Assembly: GCA_954871275.1 (NCBI GenBank) | Contig: OX940986.1 | Coordinates: forward strand, 7,923,170 to 7,987,169 | Length of the DNA stretch: 64,000 bases | Direction: 5' to 3' | From: Leptopterna dolabrata | Lineage: Eukaryota > Arthropoda > Insecta > Hemiptera > Miridae | Part shown: positions 24,196 through 36,100 of the stretch, one piece after another | Position numbering within the stretch: the stretch's first letter is position 1 | Layout: the number at the start of each line of letters is the position of its first letter | Program-made: the position numbers and the translations under genes | Notes under the pieces: model-generated | What the model was told of the DNA's origin: nothing | The model's input: only the letters and a program-made list of their open reading frames with translations | Databases searched by the model: none

Positions 24196-26259
24196 GTGTG
24201 CTATTTCATTCCTTAGTGATCCACACTCGCTATTGAGATTTTCACGTCTGTGAACTGTTACGTTACTTACCTGGTTCATGAGCTCTAGGGATCATCTACA
24301 AAATACCTCATACTGGCTTTTCCAAAACTAAACGATCAATTTGAGGTAGTGCATTATCTTGTACAGGGGTCGTCAAGAAAGTACCTACAGGTTTAAGGCC
24401 TCTGTGTGTTTACTTCTCCAGTTTTACTGTAAGTGGTGTTTCGAGGGGAATCTCAGCAACAGATTTTTGCTACAGCCTCATTCTGGGCTGTTGCCCGTTA
24501 TTTGATTTGCAAAACTGATTTGATGCCATTATCCAAAAAGGCCAAATACGGCCCAACAATACCTGGGCCGTATTAGGCCTTTTTCTCTCAGTGTGATCAC
24601 TTGAGGCGTATTTTATCAACATTCCTTTTGAGTTAATGATAACCTTCCCCAAGGGGACATCTTTATAAACATACCTTATAAAAAGTTGCCTTATTTAAAG
24701 TGTGACTTGAGGAGAAAGGGTGGGTTAAGGCAGGATTGCCATCTCCAAACCAAAGATCCCTGGACACCCATACGGAAAATCCAGGACGCATTTGATCCAA
24801 ACACAGACATATCTAGGAGGCATTTGATGCAGACAGACACGAGCCGCATATATCTAGGAACGTCATTTAATGCTGACAGTCTGAAAACATCTTAAGAACA
24901 GTTATTTAAGTTACTTAGGAAGGAGTTATTTAAGGAACTTGCTCATTTACACAGCCTTAGAAAATGAAGGTATTGCAGTGGGTCCAAAATTTTCAGAACG
25001 TGAATTTGTGAAATTCTTTTTAATGTGCAAATCCTTTTTAGAGCATCGTGAATTCATCCCGATTTTAACAAAAATGTATATTTATTTATTTACGTGTCAC
25101 TCCAGACGATACCTTGGATAAGTGATAAGAATTCAAAATGTTTTTATTGCCAAACAAAAGGATGAGTTCGAAGATTTGCTATTTTCAAAAATCTGTAAAC
25201 GGCTAAAATTGCGAGCAGTTGATATAGAATCACCGTATGGAAGGGTGAGCAAAGACGGAAAAATAGAATTTCAGTTGTTTTTCATACAGAACAGGAGTCC
25301 AGTTTGGATTTTTGGGGTCAAAAATTGGTATCGAAGGCTAAAATCAAATCACCTGACGTTGTGTGGGATGGTGATTCACGACGGAGGGACTACTTCGACG
25401 ATGAAAATATTTTTCTACAAAAGAGTGGGTCAAATATGACTTAATAAGGGTCAAAAATCGGTTTTGACTCCTTAAATCACGAAAAAATGATTTTACGACA
25501 AGTGGTCTGGTTTCTCACTGTATCATAATTACACAATAGCACGAATATTTCTTTGAAAATTCGCTCTTATAGACATGCCGCAAGACTGGAACTTTTCTCC
25601 CAAGTGGCCTGAGAATTATTGGAAAGACATCAGGTTACGTTTAGTCCTTGCGAAACCGATCGCCACGGCTGAGTCACGTGTTGTTTGAACTATGACTGTG
25701 CACGGCAGGAGGCTGAAGAGGTTGTCGGTGATAAGCGATTATATCCGCCTCTATCCATTATTTATCTGATCAAGTTTTCCTGTTTATGGTTCCCCTCTTA
25801 AGGAAATTTCGGCCGTATTAAATTTTGGGTGCCTATGGAACACTGTCTGATTCATCTACGATGAGAGGCCTTATTATATGATAGTGGTTATTGTTGGATT
25901 GCTACTTCATGCTCCAGCAGTTCTTAAAGCCGGGTTTACATTGGTCGAGTTGAAGGTAGAGTGCGTTCTACTCTACTAATTCGACTCTACCTGAACCATT
26001 CACACGTCAGTCGAGTGCTGTTTCCAGAAAGGTACAGTAGGGAAATCTCGCTATTGAGTTTAATTTTTGCTGTCTGTTACAATCTAATCGGTTTAGTTCT
26101 TCTGTGCCATGTATATTATAAAGAGAAAATTAAGAAAGCCTTTTGTCCGGAGTTTTGTTGAAGGAAATGGAAGAGGTGTTTAATGAGGAAGCAAGAAGGT
26201 AATGGGTCAGGGGTTTGAAGATCCGGATGAGTTTAAACTTGTGATGAGAATGTGTCTGA
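24196..26259. other. Intergenic DNA between thioredoxin and the Harbinger cluster
   Basis: 25000-25600 is an inverted copy of the CGTCTGGAGTGACAC family. GTAGAGT-rich segments near 25930-25990 and 26745-26858 are similar to each other and may be ends of a further DNA element. No gene recognised. Confidence 0.45.
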
Positions 26260-26610
26260 AGCTAGGTTCACATGGAGACGCAATTCCGGTTGGCAGCCCG
26301 GCACGGCTATGCGTTCTGCAGTTCTATTGGCCAACGCAAAATGGATTATTGCCTTGGATACTATATCAAAATATCCAGATATTTTCCGCTGTTGGATCTG
26401 TTGCCATATCTGTGCAGGGGTTACTGCGCACACTCTTGTTTGGTTGTTCAGCCATATTGAAATTCGACATATGTGGTTGATTTTGCGGTTTCGAGTTCGA
26501 GCAACTGTTTGTTTTTCGCAGTTGCGTTTTTTTATTATTCCACTGCCATGTGAACGCTTCTGCGGCAAAAGCGTTGCCGTCCGGAATTGCGTCTCAATGT
26601 GAACCTAGCT
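26260..26610 (+). mobile_element. PIF/Harbinger-type MITE with 30-bp terminal inverted repeats
   Basis: 351 bp. The ends begin AGCTAGGTTCACATGGAGAC and are matched by the inverted copy at 26581-26610. TGA target duplications flank it (26257-26259 and 26611-26613). The ORFs inside are short and meaningless. Confidence 0.75.
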
Positions 26611-26860
26611 TGAGGCATTGAAAAATTACTTGGCATGGTGTCACCACTGCTCAAAAGCAATGATACTGTAATGAGGGATTCCTACAGTAATGTTGGCCAC
26701 TTCTCAACAAGACTTGTGTATCTTCCCTTCTTTCTATCCTTACAACTCTACCGTTTACATTGGTAGAGTAGGTGTAAAAGTGAAAGTAGAGTTCGAATTT
26801 TGGTAGTGGGGGAGTCAGCTGAGTCGCTCCAACTCTACCACTTATCATTCAGTAGAGTTA

Positions 26861-28055
26861 AGGCCGGGACACACATATCCGCACCGCATCACGGCCGTGT
26901 GTTGGACAACACATGGATGGAAAGTTAAAAGAAGGAAGTTTACCGGGAAGTAGTAACGTTCCGATATTACCGATATTAGTAATATCGATACATTTGTTTC
27001 GATATTTCCGATATTTGTATCGATATCAAGAATTCGATAATATCGGGATATCGAATGAAGCTTTACAGTATCGAATCAAAATATCGAATCCAGACAACAT
27101 CGGAAGGAGGTTACTTACCTATGTCCAACATAGCAACAGCCTTTGGTTTACTTCCGAAGATTGGGGCTTACAATATTTTTTTTTAACATTCACCACAATG
27201 TTTTCCACTCATTGTACTTTTTGATATAGATAACAGTAAAAACTTCAAAATCTGCCCAAGGGTTTATTATTTCCACTCCTATAGTATGTACCAAAACTGA
27301 TCATAATGCTGAGATAGGTGGATCATTGTAGGCCTAAACGCGATTTATTTTTTGAATGGAGTTACAGAATTTGAGGACATTATACTTAAGTATTGCAAAA
27401 AAAAATGTAAGAATTATCGATATCATATGATACTTTCAATATCGATATTTCCTTTCGATAATATCGGAGTATCGATACTGTGCTTTCGATATTGATTTGA
27501 TACCAAATATCGGATCGAAAGGAGTATCGGAACGTCACTACCGGGAAGTCCCCACCTTTCCGTGCCGACACCTCTCCAACACCTCCTTTCCGTGTCCGCA
27601 CCGTATCCGACTAGTTCAGTTTAGTTTTTTGCGGACACGGTGCGGATCAGGATATCCTCTCCTCATTTTCTCCATTAATTTCAGTTCCAGCTGGCTGAAT
27701 GTGTACATCGACATTCTATAATATTCGTAAAACTTCGTCTGATTTGCGCATCATATGAGGCAGCAGCGAGACAAATTCCCCTTCAACCCATCTTTTCTTC
27801 CAAGCACTGTGAACCCACATTCTTCTTTGGGGACGATTTGCCTCCAGCCCTCGTCTTCTCCCTCTATGCGAGTCCAAAAATACCCAAATCACTGAAAAAT
27901 TCCTGAACATATCTGCGTCTTGGAGGGCAAATGAATACTGAACCGGAACCATATGCGCGGCCAACACTCGGAACTGTATGGCCTCCCACCTCCGTCACCG
28001 ACACCCGGCCATGATGCGGAGATGGCTCGGTACGGGCTCCCGTGTGTCCCAGCCT
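26861..28055 (-). mobile_element. Deleted PIF/Harbinger element carrying a nested hAT MITE
   Basis: 1,195 bp between TTA duplications (26858-26860 and 28056-28058). The ends are AGGCCGGGACACACA and TGTGTCCCAGCCT. Minus strand 27967-27716 encodes a transposase N-terminal stub: RRMWVHSAWKKRWVEGEF followed by LLPHMMRKSDE. A 590-bp hAT MITE sits at 26951-27540 and inserted later. The inner end of the transposase is missing. Confidence 0.75.
26951..27540 (+). mobile_element. hAT-type MITE, 8-bp target duplication
   Basis: 590 bp bounded by TAGTAACGTTCCGATA and TATCGGAACGTCACTA, with a perfect 8-bp duplication CCGGGAAG (26943-26950 and 27541-27548). Subterminal DNA is full of ATCGATAT motifs. It lies inside the Harbinger element 26861-28055. 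Confidence 0.85.
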
Positions 28056-28348
28056 TTAAGGGAATGCATAAAACACGAAAACTAATCGTGAACGTATTTA
28101 CAAATCAAGGTTCACTACAGGAAAGAGTGTGGATAAGAAATCATACTGTAACCCACAGAAGAGAAGCCACATTCCAAGATCCCAACCCAACATCCTACCC
28201 CCAGAATTGACTGATGAACTTACCGCATTTACCAGTTTTTCTACTTCCTTCTGATGTTCTGTACATTCGTACCTTGCCAATAGTATGTTCGTTCCAGCAA
28301 GTTTGACTTCATGAACTAGTTCGGCACAATTGCTCTGCGCAGGCCTTA

Positions 28349-29153
28349 AGGTCCTCACACACTAGGTGGGAACCGGACGGGAAACAGCAGTGGGACACGG
28401 GTCGTATTTTTAAGCTTTTGTGTATTTCAGTGGAGATAAGCACACTAGGTGGGACGCGGCGGTCACGGCTTGCGGTAGGAACAGCACGGGTTCCACCGCG
28501 AACGTTCTCAAACCGAAAAACGGCGCTTCCTGGCACGGGACGTTCTCCCTCCACCGTCCAATTTTTCTCCACATTCACGCTCACCTTCCCGAAGTTCACC
28601 CTCACACCGGTGCCTTTCTTTCTGATGGCCTCCCCCGACACCTTTGTTCTCTCAGATTAGGTTGTTTGGTTGAGGGAATTTACTGAAGAAACCCTCATTG
28701 TAGAGGTAGAAAAATACAGTGCGCTGTATGATCTGTCTCACCGTTTTTATTACGATACGAAGGTCAAAGAGAATGCCTGGCAGGAGATCAGCGAGCGCCT
28801 CAACACACCTAATTTGCAATATTTAACTACAGTCGGACTTCGATTTAGCGGATATGTTATTATTGGTATTGGAAACTGAATTCTTTAACGAACTTCTTGC
28901 GACAGAATAAAATGAAACCACTCAACCTGAGAAGTAAATGGTAACTACATAGTACCACGTGGACAAAAACGTTGTTTGAGAACCAGGAGAGCTTGAAACG
29001 AGGGGATTATAGCGAGCCGTGGGGGAAAGAGAGTTGAGGAAGGTCCTGCCTGGTGTGGGAATAGGCGCAGGACGGGACAGCGGCAGCCGGCCGGCATCCC
29101 GCATCCTACCCACGGCGTTTCCTGTCCTGTTCCCGCATAGTGTGTGAGAACCT
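28349..29153 (+). mobile_element. Deleted PIF/Harbinger element with a MADF stub
   Basis: 805 bp with ends AGGTCCTCACACACTA and TAGTGTGTGAGAACCT, and TTA on both sides (28346-28348 and 29154-29156). Plus strand 28670-28830 encodes a MADF domain start: TEETLIVEVEKYSALYDLSH, then KENAWQEISERL. The transposase gene has been lost. Confidence 0.78.
28670..28835 (+). pseudogene. MADF-domain fragment inside the Harbinger element
   Basis: Roughly 50 residues match the beginning of a MADF domain (LIVEVEKYSALYDLSHRFYY, then AWQEISERLN). The frame then continues without family features to 28879. It is a leftover of the accessory DNA-binding gene of a Harbinger transposon. Confidence 0.6.
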
Positions 29154-29978
29154 TTAGCGGGCTTTGAAGCGTTCCAGCGAGGTTACGTTATGTTCACATA
29201 CTGTTTTACCTGCCCCGAGTTCCAGCACCCTGAGTTCTTGAACCGGTACATGAACTTCTTGCTCCAAAAGGAGGCAGGGTTGTGAAGTGTGAACTGAGAA
29301 CTCGAAGATAACCTTGCTGACGTGTATAACCTCTCTGAAATTTTCATTTACCTTCATTCTCCAAAATATTCATTTATCTTCATTTTCCAAAATTTTCATT
29401 TATCTTCATTTTCCAAAATTTTCATTTATCTGGTCTTCTCACGCGAATAAAAACAACTGTTGATTACACTTTGTTATATTCGTTTATTAGGAAGGTTTCT
29501 AGTCGAGGCGTTCAGTTCATAAACCGAAAAATTCATGAACTCATCCCCACCACTTCGGTTGTAATCAACGAAAGAGGCGTAAACACTGACTCTGATGCCC
29601 CGACATCACTGAACTACAGCATCAGCACTGCAAACAGAGCCTCACTGGTACCAAAACCATTTTTTCCAAGTTCTAACTGGATACTGGTAAAATGGACTTC
29701 ACACTTTCGATATTTACGAACGGGAATTATCTAAAGGAACAGCTTCAGTGCGAATAACAGGGTGAATAAACACCAGTTACTCCCACGAAAAGTATAAGCT
29801 GAGTGTAAATAAAACGACTCAATTGCGTAGGAATTCAAATTTTATCGCGCTCAACGAGTATAACAAACTGAGTACATAACTAATTATAAATTTAACAGTA
29901 AACCTTCCAGGGATACGACGAATCAATTGGATAAAGAAATTTCAGTTAATAGTTTTTGTTTTTTTTTCCTTCTTCACA

Positions 29979-30119
29979 TCAGTTGTTATTCGTTTCACTG
30001 CCTCTTAGAAATTTGAGGATAGCGGTGGTTTCGTTGGGGAAAAATCCTTCGGACATGGCTTTGTCGAGTAGCTTCACGCTCGAATTGTTATCGAATTGCA
30101 GTTCTTTCCTTCTTTCAAA
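29979..30119 (-). other. RanGAP1: RanGAP1 last coding exon and 3' end
   Basis: Forty-six codons plus TGA. It starts FERRKELQF and contains AMSEGFFPNETTAIL, comparable to the human region with DYFPKAL. A minus-strand AATAAA at 29488-29483 is a possible polyadenylation signal, giving a 3' UTR of about 0.5 kb. Confidence 0.9.
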
Positions 30120-33100
30120 CTGAAAAGAAAAAAAAAGATTAGTAGGGAATTTTATATGTGGTAATAGGAACTATTTATTACCTGCTTCGTGTCTATGAAA
30201 ATTGAAAAGGCTTGAGAAAGTGCGGGCTTTTGCTCAAGAGAAAGCGAGATTGATTGACTGATTGAGATGAGGGCCCGAAAGGAATTTTATGGTCACCGCA
30301 CAATATCGAAAACGAGTGCCGAGGCCGGTGCCCCGAGCTACAGCCACAGGGGACTTGTCCATGGGCTGTGACCTCGTGACATGCTGTTTTCAGGTGAAGT
30401 TGGAAAGAAAACCGCACGCTGACAGGCTGGCACGGGCAGACGTAAAATCCATGGAGGAGGGAGGGGGGTAAACCCACACAAAGAATCTGCGGTGGTTTGT
30501 CGGTTGAGTTGTGTTTGTATCAAAACTGGTCGACACGCGAGGCTCAAATTAGGGATGGGATATCGGCAGCAAAATATCGATATTGATATCGGTGAAAAAT
30601 ATCGATATCAATATCATATCGCTGCAAATATCTATATTCCAATAGTTCCACCGAAAAAAGCCTCTCTCCTTCTGAACAGCTACAGGGATGCACCCACAGC
30701 TTAAGGCTCAACTTCAGTCACCAGAAAATTATTTAACGGTGTTTAGCCAAACTCCGTTAAAGTTAACGTCGAGGTTTAAACCTGGAAAGGCAGCTGGCGT
30801 CTTTCACCAACCCAAATGTCAGTTAAACCCAGTTTGAAATAACGGAGTTTGCCTGACGGAGTTTAGTTAAAATGTCCAAGCAAAAGTTGGACAATATGAC
30901 GCGCTGGGACCATAAACTCGTCAAAACAACAACCACCGCTCAGCTGATGTCGATTCCCGCTTCCATTGTTCCGCTGTAATAATAAACCGTAAATTGCCAA
31001 AGTGATTTCTGATTTACGACGACTCCAGTCACGAGGTAAAGGCACCTATAATATCGATGTGGAATACATAGTATAGAGTAAATACCAATACAATTCCAAC
31101 TCGTGCGAATCCATTTCACAACCGTATAACTACAAAACCGAAAATCAGCTGTAAGCTAGGCGGCCATATTGGGATCTCAGGCTAACGGAGATTAGCGACG
31201 TTAACTTGCCGGTTTTCTGGCGTTTGAACTCGAGCCGCCTCGGTGGGAGTTTAAACTCGCACAGAGCTCTGGTGAAAGACAGTGAGTGGTAAACTCCGTT
31301 AATTTGCAACCTCTTCCGGGTTAGTCGTTTCAAATTTTTGGTGAACGTGGGCCTAAGACTGTAAATAGCTACTGAATAAACTGTACACTGCTTCTACTTT
31401 TGTTTCCAATTTGTCTCTTTATTAACTTTATGGACATGTCTTCGGGCTAGAGGTGATGCTGAAATTTGCGTGATAACATCGAAAAATGTCACGCGTCAAC
31501 CAGTAACTAACAAATGTAACCGAGAAATTGTTTACCCTAAAAAAAGTACTGTCTTATCGACATTTTTTCTCCCAAAATCAAGAATCGGTGGGTTTTGAGA
31601 AGATATCGTTATCGGGGAAAATATCGATAATCCGATATTATCAGAAACTGAATATCGATATTGAAATATCGGATATCGCTGGGAAAATATCGATATTGAA
31701 ATATCGGATATCGCTGGGAAAATATCGATATTTCGATAATATCGATATCAATATCCCATCCCTCTCAAACGTTATTGTTGCGAGTTGAAGCTAAACCAAT
31801 TTAACAGGAAGAAGTCAAAAATCCGCCACACGTCCCACCATCGGCTTTGAGTATGAATGGAACAGTTAGGGATTCCAACTCATTGTCGAACGTGGGCCTT
31901 ATTCCCAGTGGTGAATTCAGCCCTACCCACAATAAGATCACATTTAGAAGAGATAGTCGTGGTTGCATAACTTGTTTGTGTAACTGATTCATCACAGTTT
32001 TATACCGAACTACCTCAATATTTCCAGCATTTTGTACCCATGGAACACCTCCACTCCAGTTATTCCTTAAAAAATTCGGATGGCAATAACCTCACAAGCC
32101 AGTACATACTCTTGCTTAGTGACGTTCTGATCTCTATGTGATATTTGGTATCAATACAGTACTGCATACTGCATACGGTATTACAGACAGAAAAGTATTG
32201 ATACCAACAATATCATATCGTTCGACACCATTTACAAAGGCTGTTTACTGAGCAACTTTACCAGGACAAGGCAAAAACTCGAATGGACATAACGTGTACC
32301 CTCAAAGAATCGATATTAGTTAATATCGAAAAAGAAAGAATCGATTAGTTAATATCGAAAAAGTAAGAATCGATATTAGTTAATATCGAAAAAGAAAGAA
32401 TCAATATTCCTTAATATTGAAAGTATTGGAATGTCACTACTCTTGGTTTGGATGTGTCAACAATGTTGAAAGTATCGGCATTGAGTGGAGCTTGCCTACC
32501 TTTATGAGTCCTAAGTAAGCAGGGAGGAGGTTGTTGACTAGTTGAAGTGACGACGACGCTTCTGCGACACTGAAAAGTTTCCTGTACAGCTTGATACCAA
32601 TGACATCACCTGACGTGCGATCTAAGGATTTCGCCTGATTCATAATTTCGATAAGTAGTTTTTCTATTTGATCGCTGACGGGAAGCCCCTGGAAACAATA
32701 AGAATAATTTATTTGCACTTGGTGTACTGTGACGGGCACAAAGAAGATAATATACAGTATTATGATGAGCACAAAGAAGATATACAATAACTAGCTGTGT
32801 ACCCGCGCTTCGCAACGGTAGAACAGACACCCCCTGTATCCCCCCCTCCTCAACTGATCAGTAACCTTCCCCAATGCCAACCCTAACTGCCTTTAACCCC
32901 CCCCCCCCCCGTATCCTATGAACCCTCCCTACCTGGTTAGAAACATTCCTCAATGTTCACACAACAAATTCCCAAAGTTGCACTCCAATTGGTCAAGTAG
33001 TTTTGAAATTTCTGTAGACCCCCCCCCCCCCCCCCTCTCATAACCTGTACCCCCCTCCCACTAACATCCTGATTGAAGTACCACTGGAATGTACTCGTCG

Positions 33101-36100
33101 AGCTGAATCCAGAATCTAATTACAATCGGATTTACGTCCAACCGTTCAAAGTTATTATAAGCATAAACGTCCTCATAGAAGTGATTATAACACGTTTTTT
33201 AGTAGTATTTCATTCATAGCGTTTCAACGGATGGACAGATTCAAATGCGGATTTTTCATAAACCTTCCCAGATAAATTCTGCGTTAGATGGTACCAGCCG
33301 CAACTTTCTACGTTCAGCCGTTCTCAATTGATGCCGAGACAAACAAACAAACAAACAAACAGACAGACACTGTTTTATTATATGTATAGATACGAGTACA
33401 AGATTATGCTAACATGTTCTTCATCTGCGATTAAAGCAAAAACCTTTCAAAGAATAAACCGTCTGCTTATGGAGTGGGTATTCTAGCTCCCTCACTTCCT
33501 GATTGTGAAATAGATCCAACTCATCCGGGGAAGCTACAATAATTCTTTGTGAGTACAAGCGCAATCGATAACAGTATTTCTATTGCAATGAAAATCTGCG
33601 AGGATAATTCAAAAATTTCGTGACCCAGTCTGCATAATATTCCAAAACTTCATTGAGATTTGGGACAGAACCTGGAAGTTACCGAATATCAGGAATTCCT
33701 ATTGATTTGTGCATGTTCAGACACAGATTAGTTTCAGTTGGCTTTTCATGAAATTTACACAAAACCCAAATGCATCATCGCCACCATCATCATCAAAATT
33801 TCAGCTGCAGTGGAATGTTCTCCCGGTAAGCTGTATTATAATGGTGGCTACAAAGATATGAGCAGACATAGCCTCGCTGAATGCGAGTGGAAATTTTGAT
33901 TTTGGAGGATAATATTTTTTTTCGGTTTCTGCATTGACAACTTCGAATAAGCGATCAATTTCAACATACAACAGATTTTACCGTTCAGCTTTGACATAAC
34001 CAATATTTTCAGCACTCAGCTGTCTATCTAACAATACGGTATCACTGTTTGAGATCTAACCCCAGACTTGAAGGAGGGTGGCAACTTGTAGGTGACAAGC
34101 CATAATAAGGACACAAAGAATTGTCTCAGAGGACCATACTGCTGAGTCCATCCTGCAGCATCTGCCATTGCTCGGTCCAAAAACCGACTCCTGACAGGCT
34201 TGTCGCCGGTTCATGGACAGAGGTTATGGCTTTGCCATCAGGTGGCGCTTCTCCTGTGGTGATTAGGGATTGGAGTTTTTTCAAAGCCTGCTCTCATGGT
34301 CAGCCCTCGACACAAGCTGAGCAGCAGTCGCCCAGAATGACGACCATAAATATAAACCCGTGTATGGTGTGACGGTATATGGGAATCCCGTCCATATTGG
34401 ATCCAGGCTCTTCCCGATCTTTTTGACACGCGGCTGAAAGGGCGGTCGATTCGCGGAAACGAATCGTCAACTCCTGGAGGCATTGCGATATAATCAAACC
34501 AGTGCCTCCGGGGGCAGCTGTCACATTGCCTCCCTACGTTTCTAGAGGAAGGAGAGGGGGAAACTACGCTGTGTGGGCGGCGAAGTTAAACCCCTCATCC
34601 ATTGCAATGGTCATTACCCTCAAGTAACGCTTTGGTAGTGAAGGAGCAAGTGCGTACACGCTTGGATGCCGTGACTGAAAATCCACTGCCATGAAAAGAG
34701 AGGAATGGCGGAAAGCCGTTGGAGCCACCAAGATCCACAGTGGATTGCAGAGCCAACAAAGAAGAAGTGAGGGAGCAAACGTGAAATATCCTGAATTTGC
34801 TGTTGCCTACTGGCTTGATTCATAATAAAATACTTACATCAATTTTGTTCACAATTTGATCATAAACATCTGAAGGAGCTATTTTTGCAAAAGGGTTGAA
34901 TATGTTTGTGTCAATCTGAAACAGGGAACAAATACTTGATGCATTAAGTACAGTCACAGAACATTATCGTCTTTTGTTGCTTTACAAACAGATATTAGTA
35001 GCCATCCTTTACACACACAAAAAAAACCCAGATCCGTTTGCACGTCTGAAAATCGCATAGTGGGTGAAAAATCGAGATATCTGGCCAAAACTATGTAGGC
35101 CTTTCCTTGGGGGGAGTTCGAGGGTATTGACCACATAAAACAGTGATATACGCAGAAGGGGCATTTATACAGGTAAATAATAAACCACTGTGTAATAATT
35201 TGTAGCGTTTTCTGTTTATAATTGAGACTTTTTCCATTTCAGTTGAACTTTTTTCTGATTCATGAGTAAAAACGTACAAGTATGGGTTGAGGTCGGTCAT
35301 GGGAGCTATTCAGTAAAACAGATGAACCTGGGAGACATCTGGAAGATACTGTCTCTCAAGGAACACATCTCTCTCAGGAGATTTTCAAAAGAGAGAATCT
35401 CTTTGCACTATCGCTTTTAGTGAACAGGCCCCCAGGGTTGTCTCAAGTTGTAAATACATCTATGGTTGAAGCGAGGGGATGCTGCATAGTATCCATGTGG
35501 TAGATGAAGAAGAAGGGTACACATGAACAGCATTCCCTGTGTTCCCCCACCCAGCTGCCATCTCAAGTCCCTCAGCTGCCTGTACAACTGTATTTTCACG
35601 CGTCGTCACTTGATACATTATCAGGGGCAGGTGGTTGTGAACCGGGTTGAAAAAGTGTCACAAAATACAGAGGCGTTGGTACAGGCCGAGTGGGTTGGAT
35701 GAATTGTGTGTATCCACCCAATTTTAGGGTCCAATCATCCACATAGGACATCCATTCCTGCAAGCACATCTGTAGTTTGAGATCACACATTTTAGTTAGG
35801 TACTTCGACGTATGTAATTAAGGACTATTTCGATGAAACCATTGGATTTTCCCATCAATATTTATCAATGCAAAACAGAATCCTAAAAAAAATCGAACTT
35901 CGGACCCATGTGCATTCCCCATTAGAAACAAAACTCGCGGGTTCCTCTTGGCCTAGTGGTCGTCAGACACAGCCGCACAAAGCTTTGAGCTCAATCTGAT
36001 AAAATTTATGAACTTCTTCAATATTGCGCTAAAAATTTGGATCAACCTACACACAATTTTCGCTGGTTGCATTTTGAAGGACTTGGTGTGAGTAATTAAT

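Noticed and set aside
26233..26602. Overlapping ORFs of 92 to 116 codons on both strands
   Set aside because: Entirely inside a 351-bp MITE with defined ends.
35596..35790. Extra RanGAP1 exon (minus strand, EWMSYVDDWTLKLGG)
   Set aside because: Has an AG acceptor-like start, but exons 7 and 8 join in phase without it and the frame ends in a stop; kept only as a remote alternative-exon possibility.
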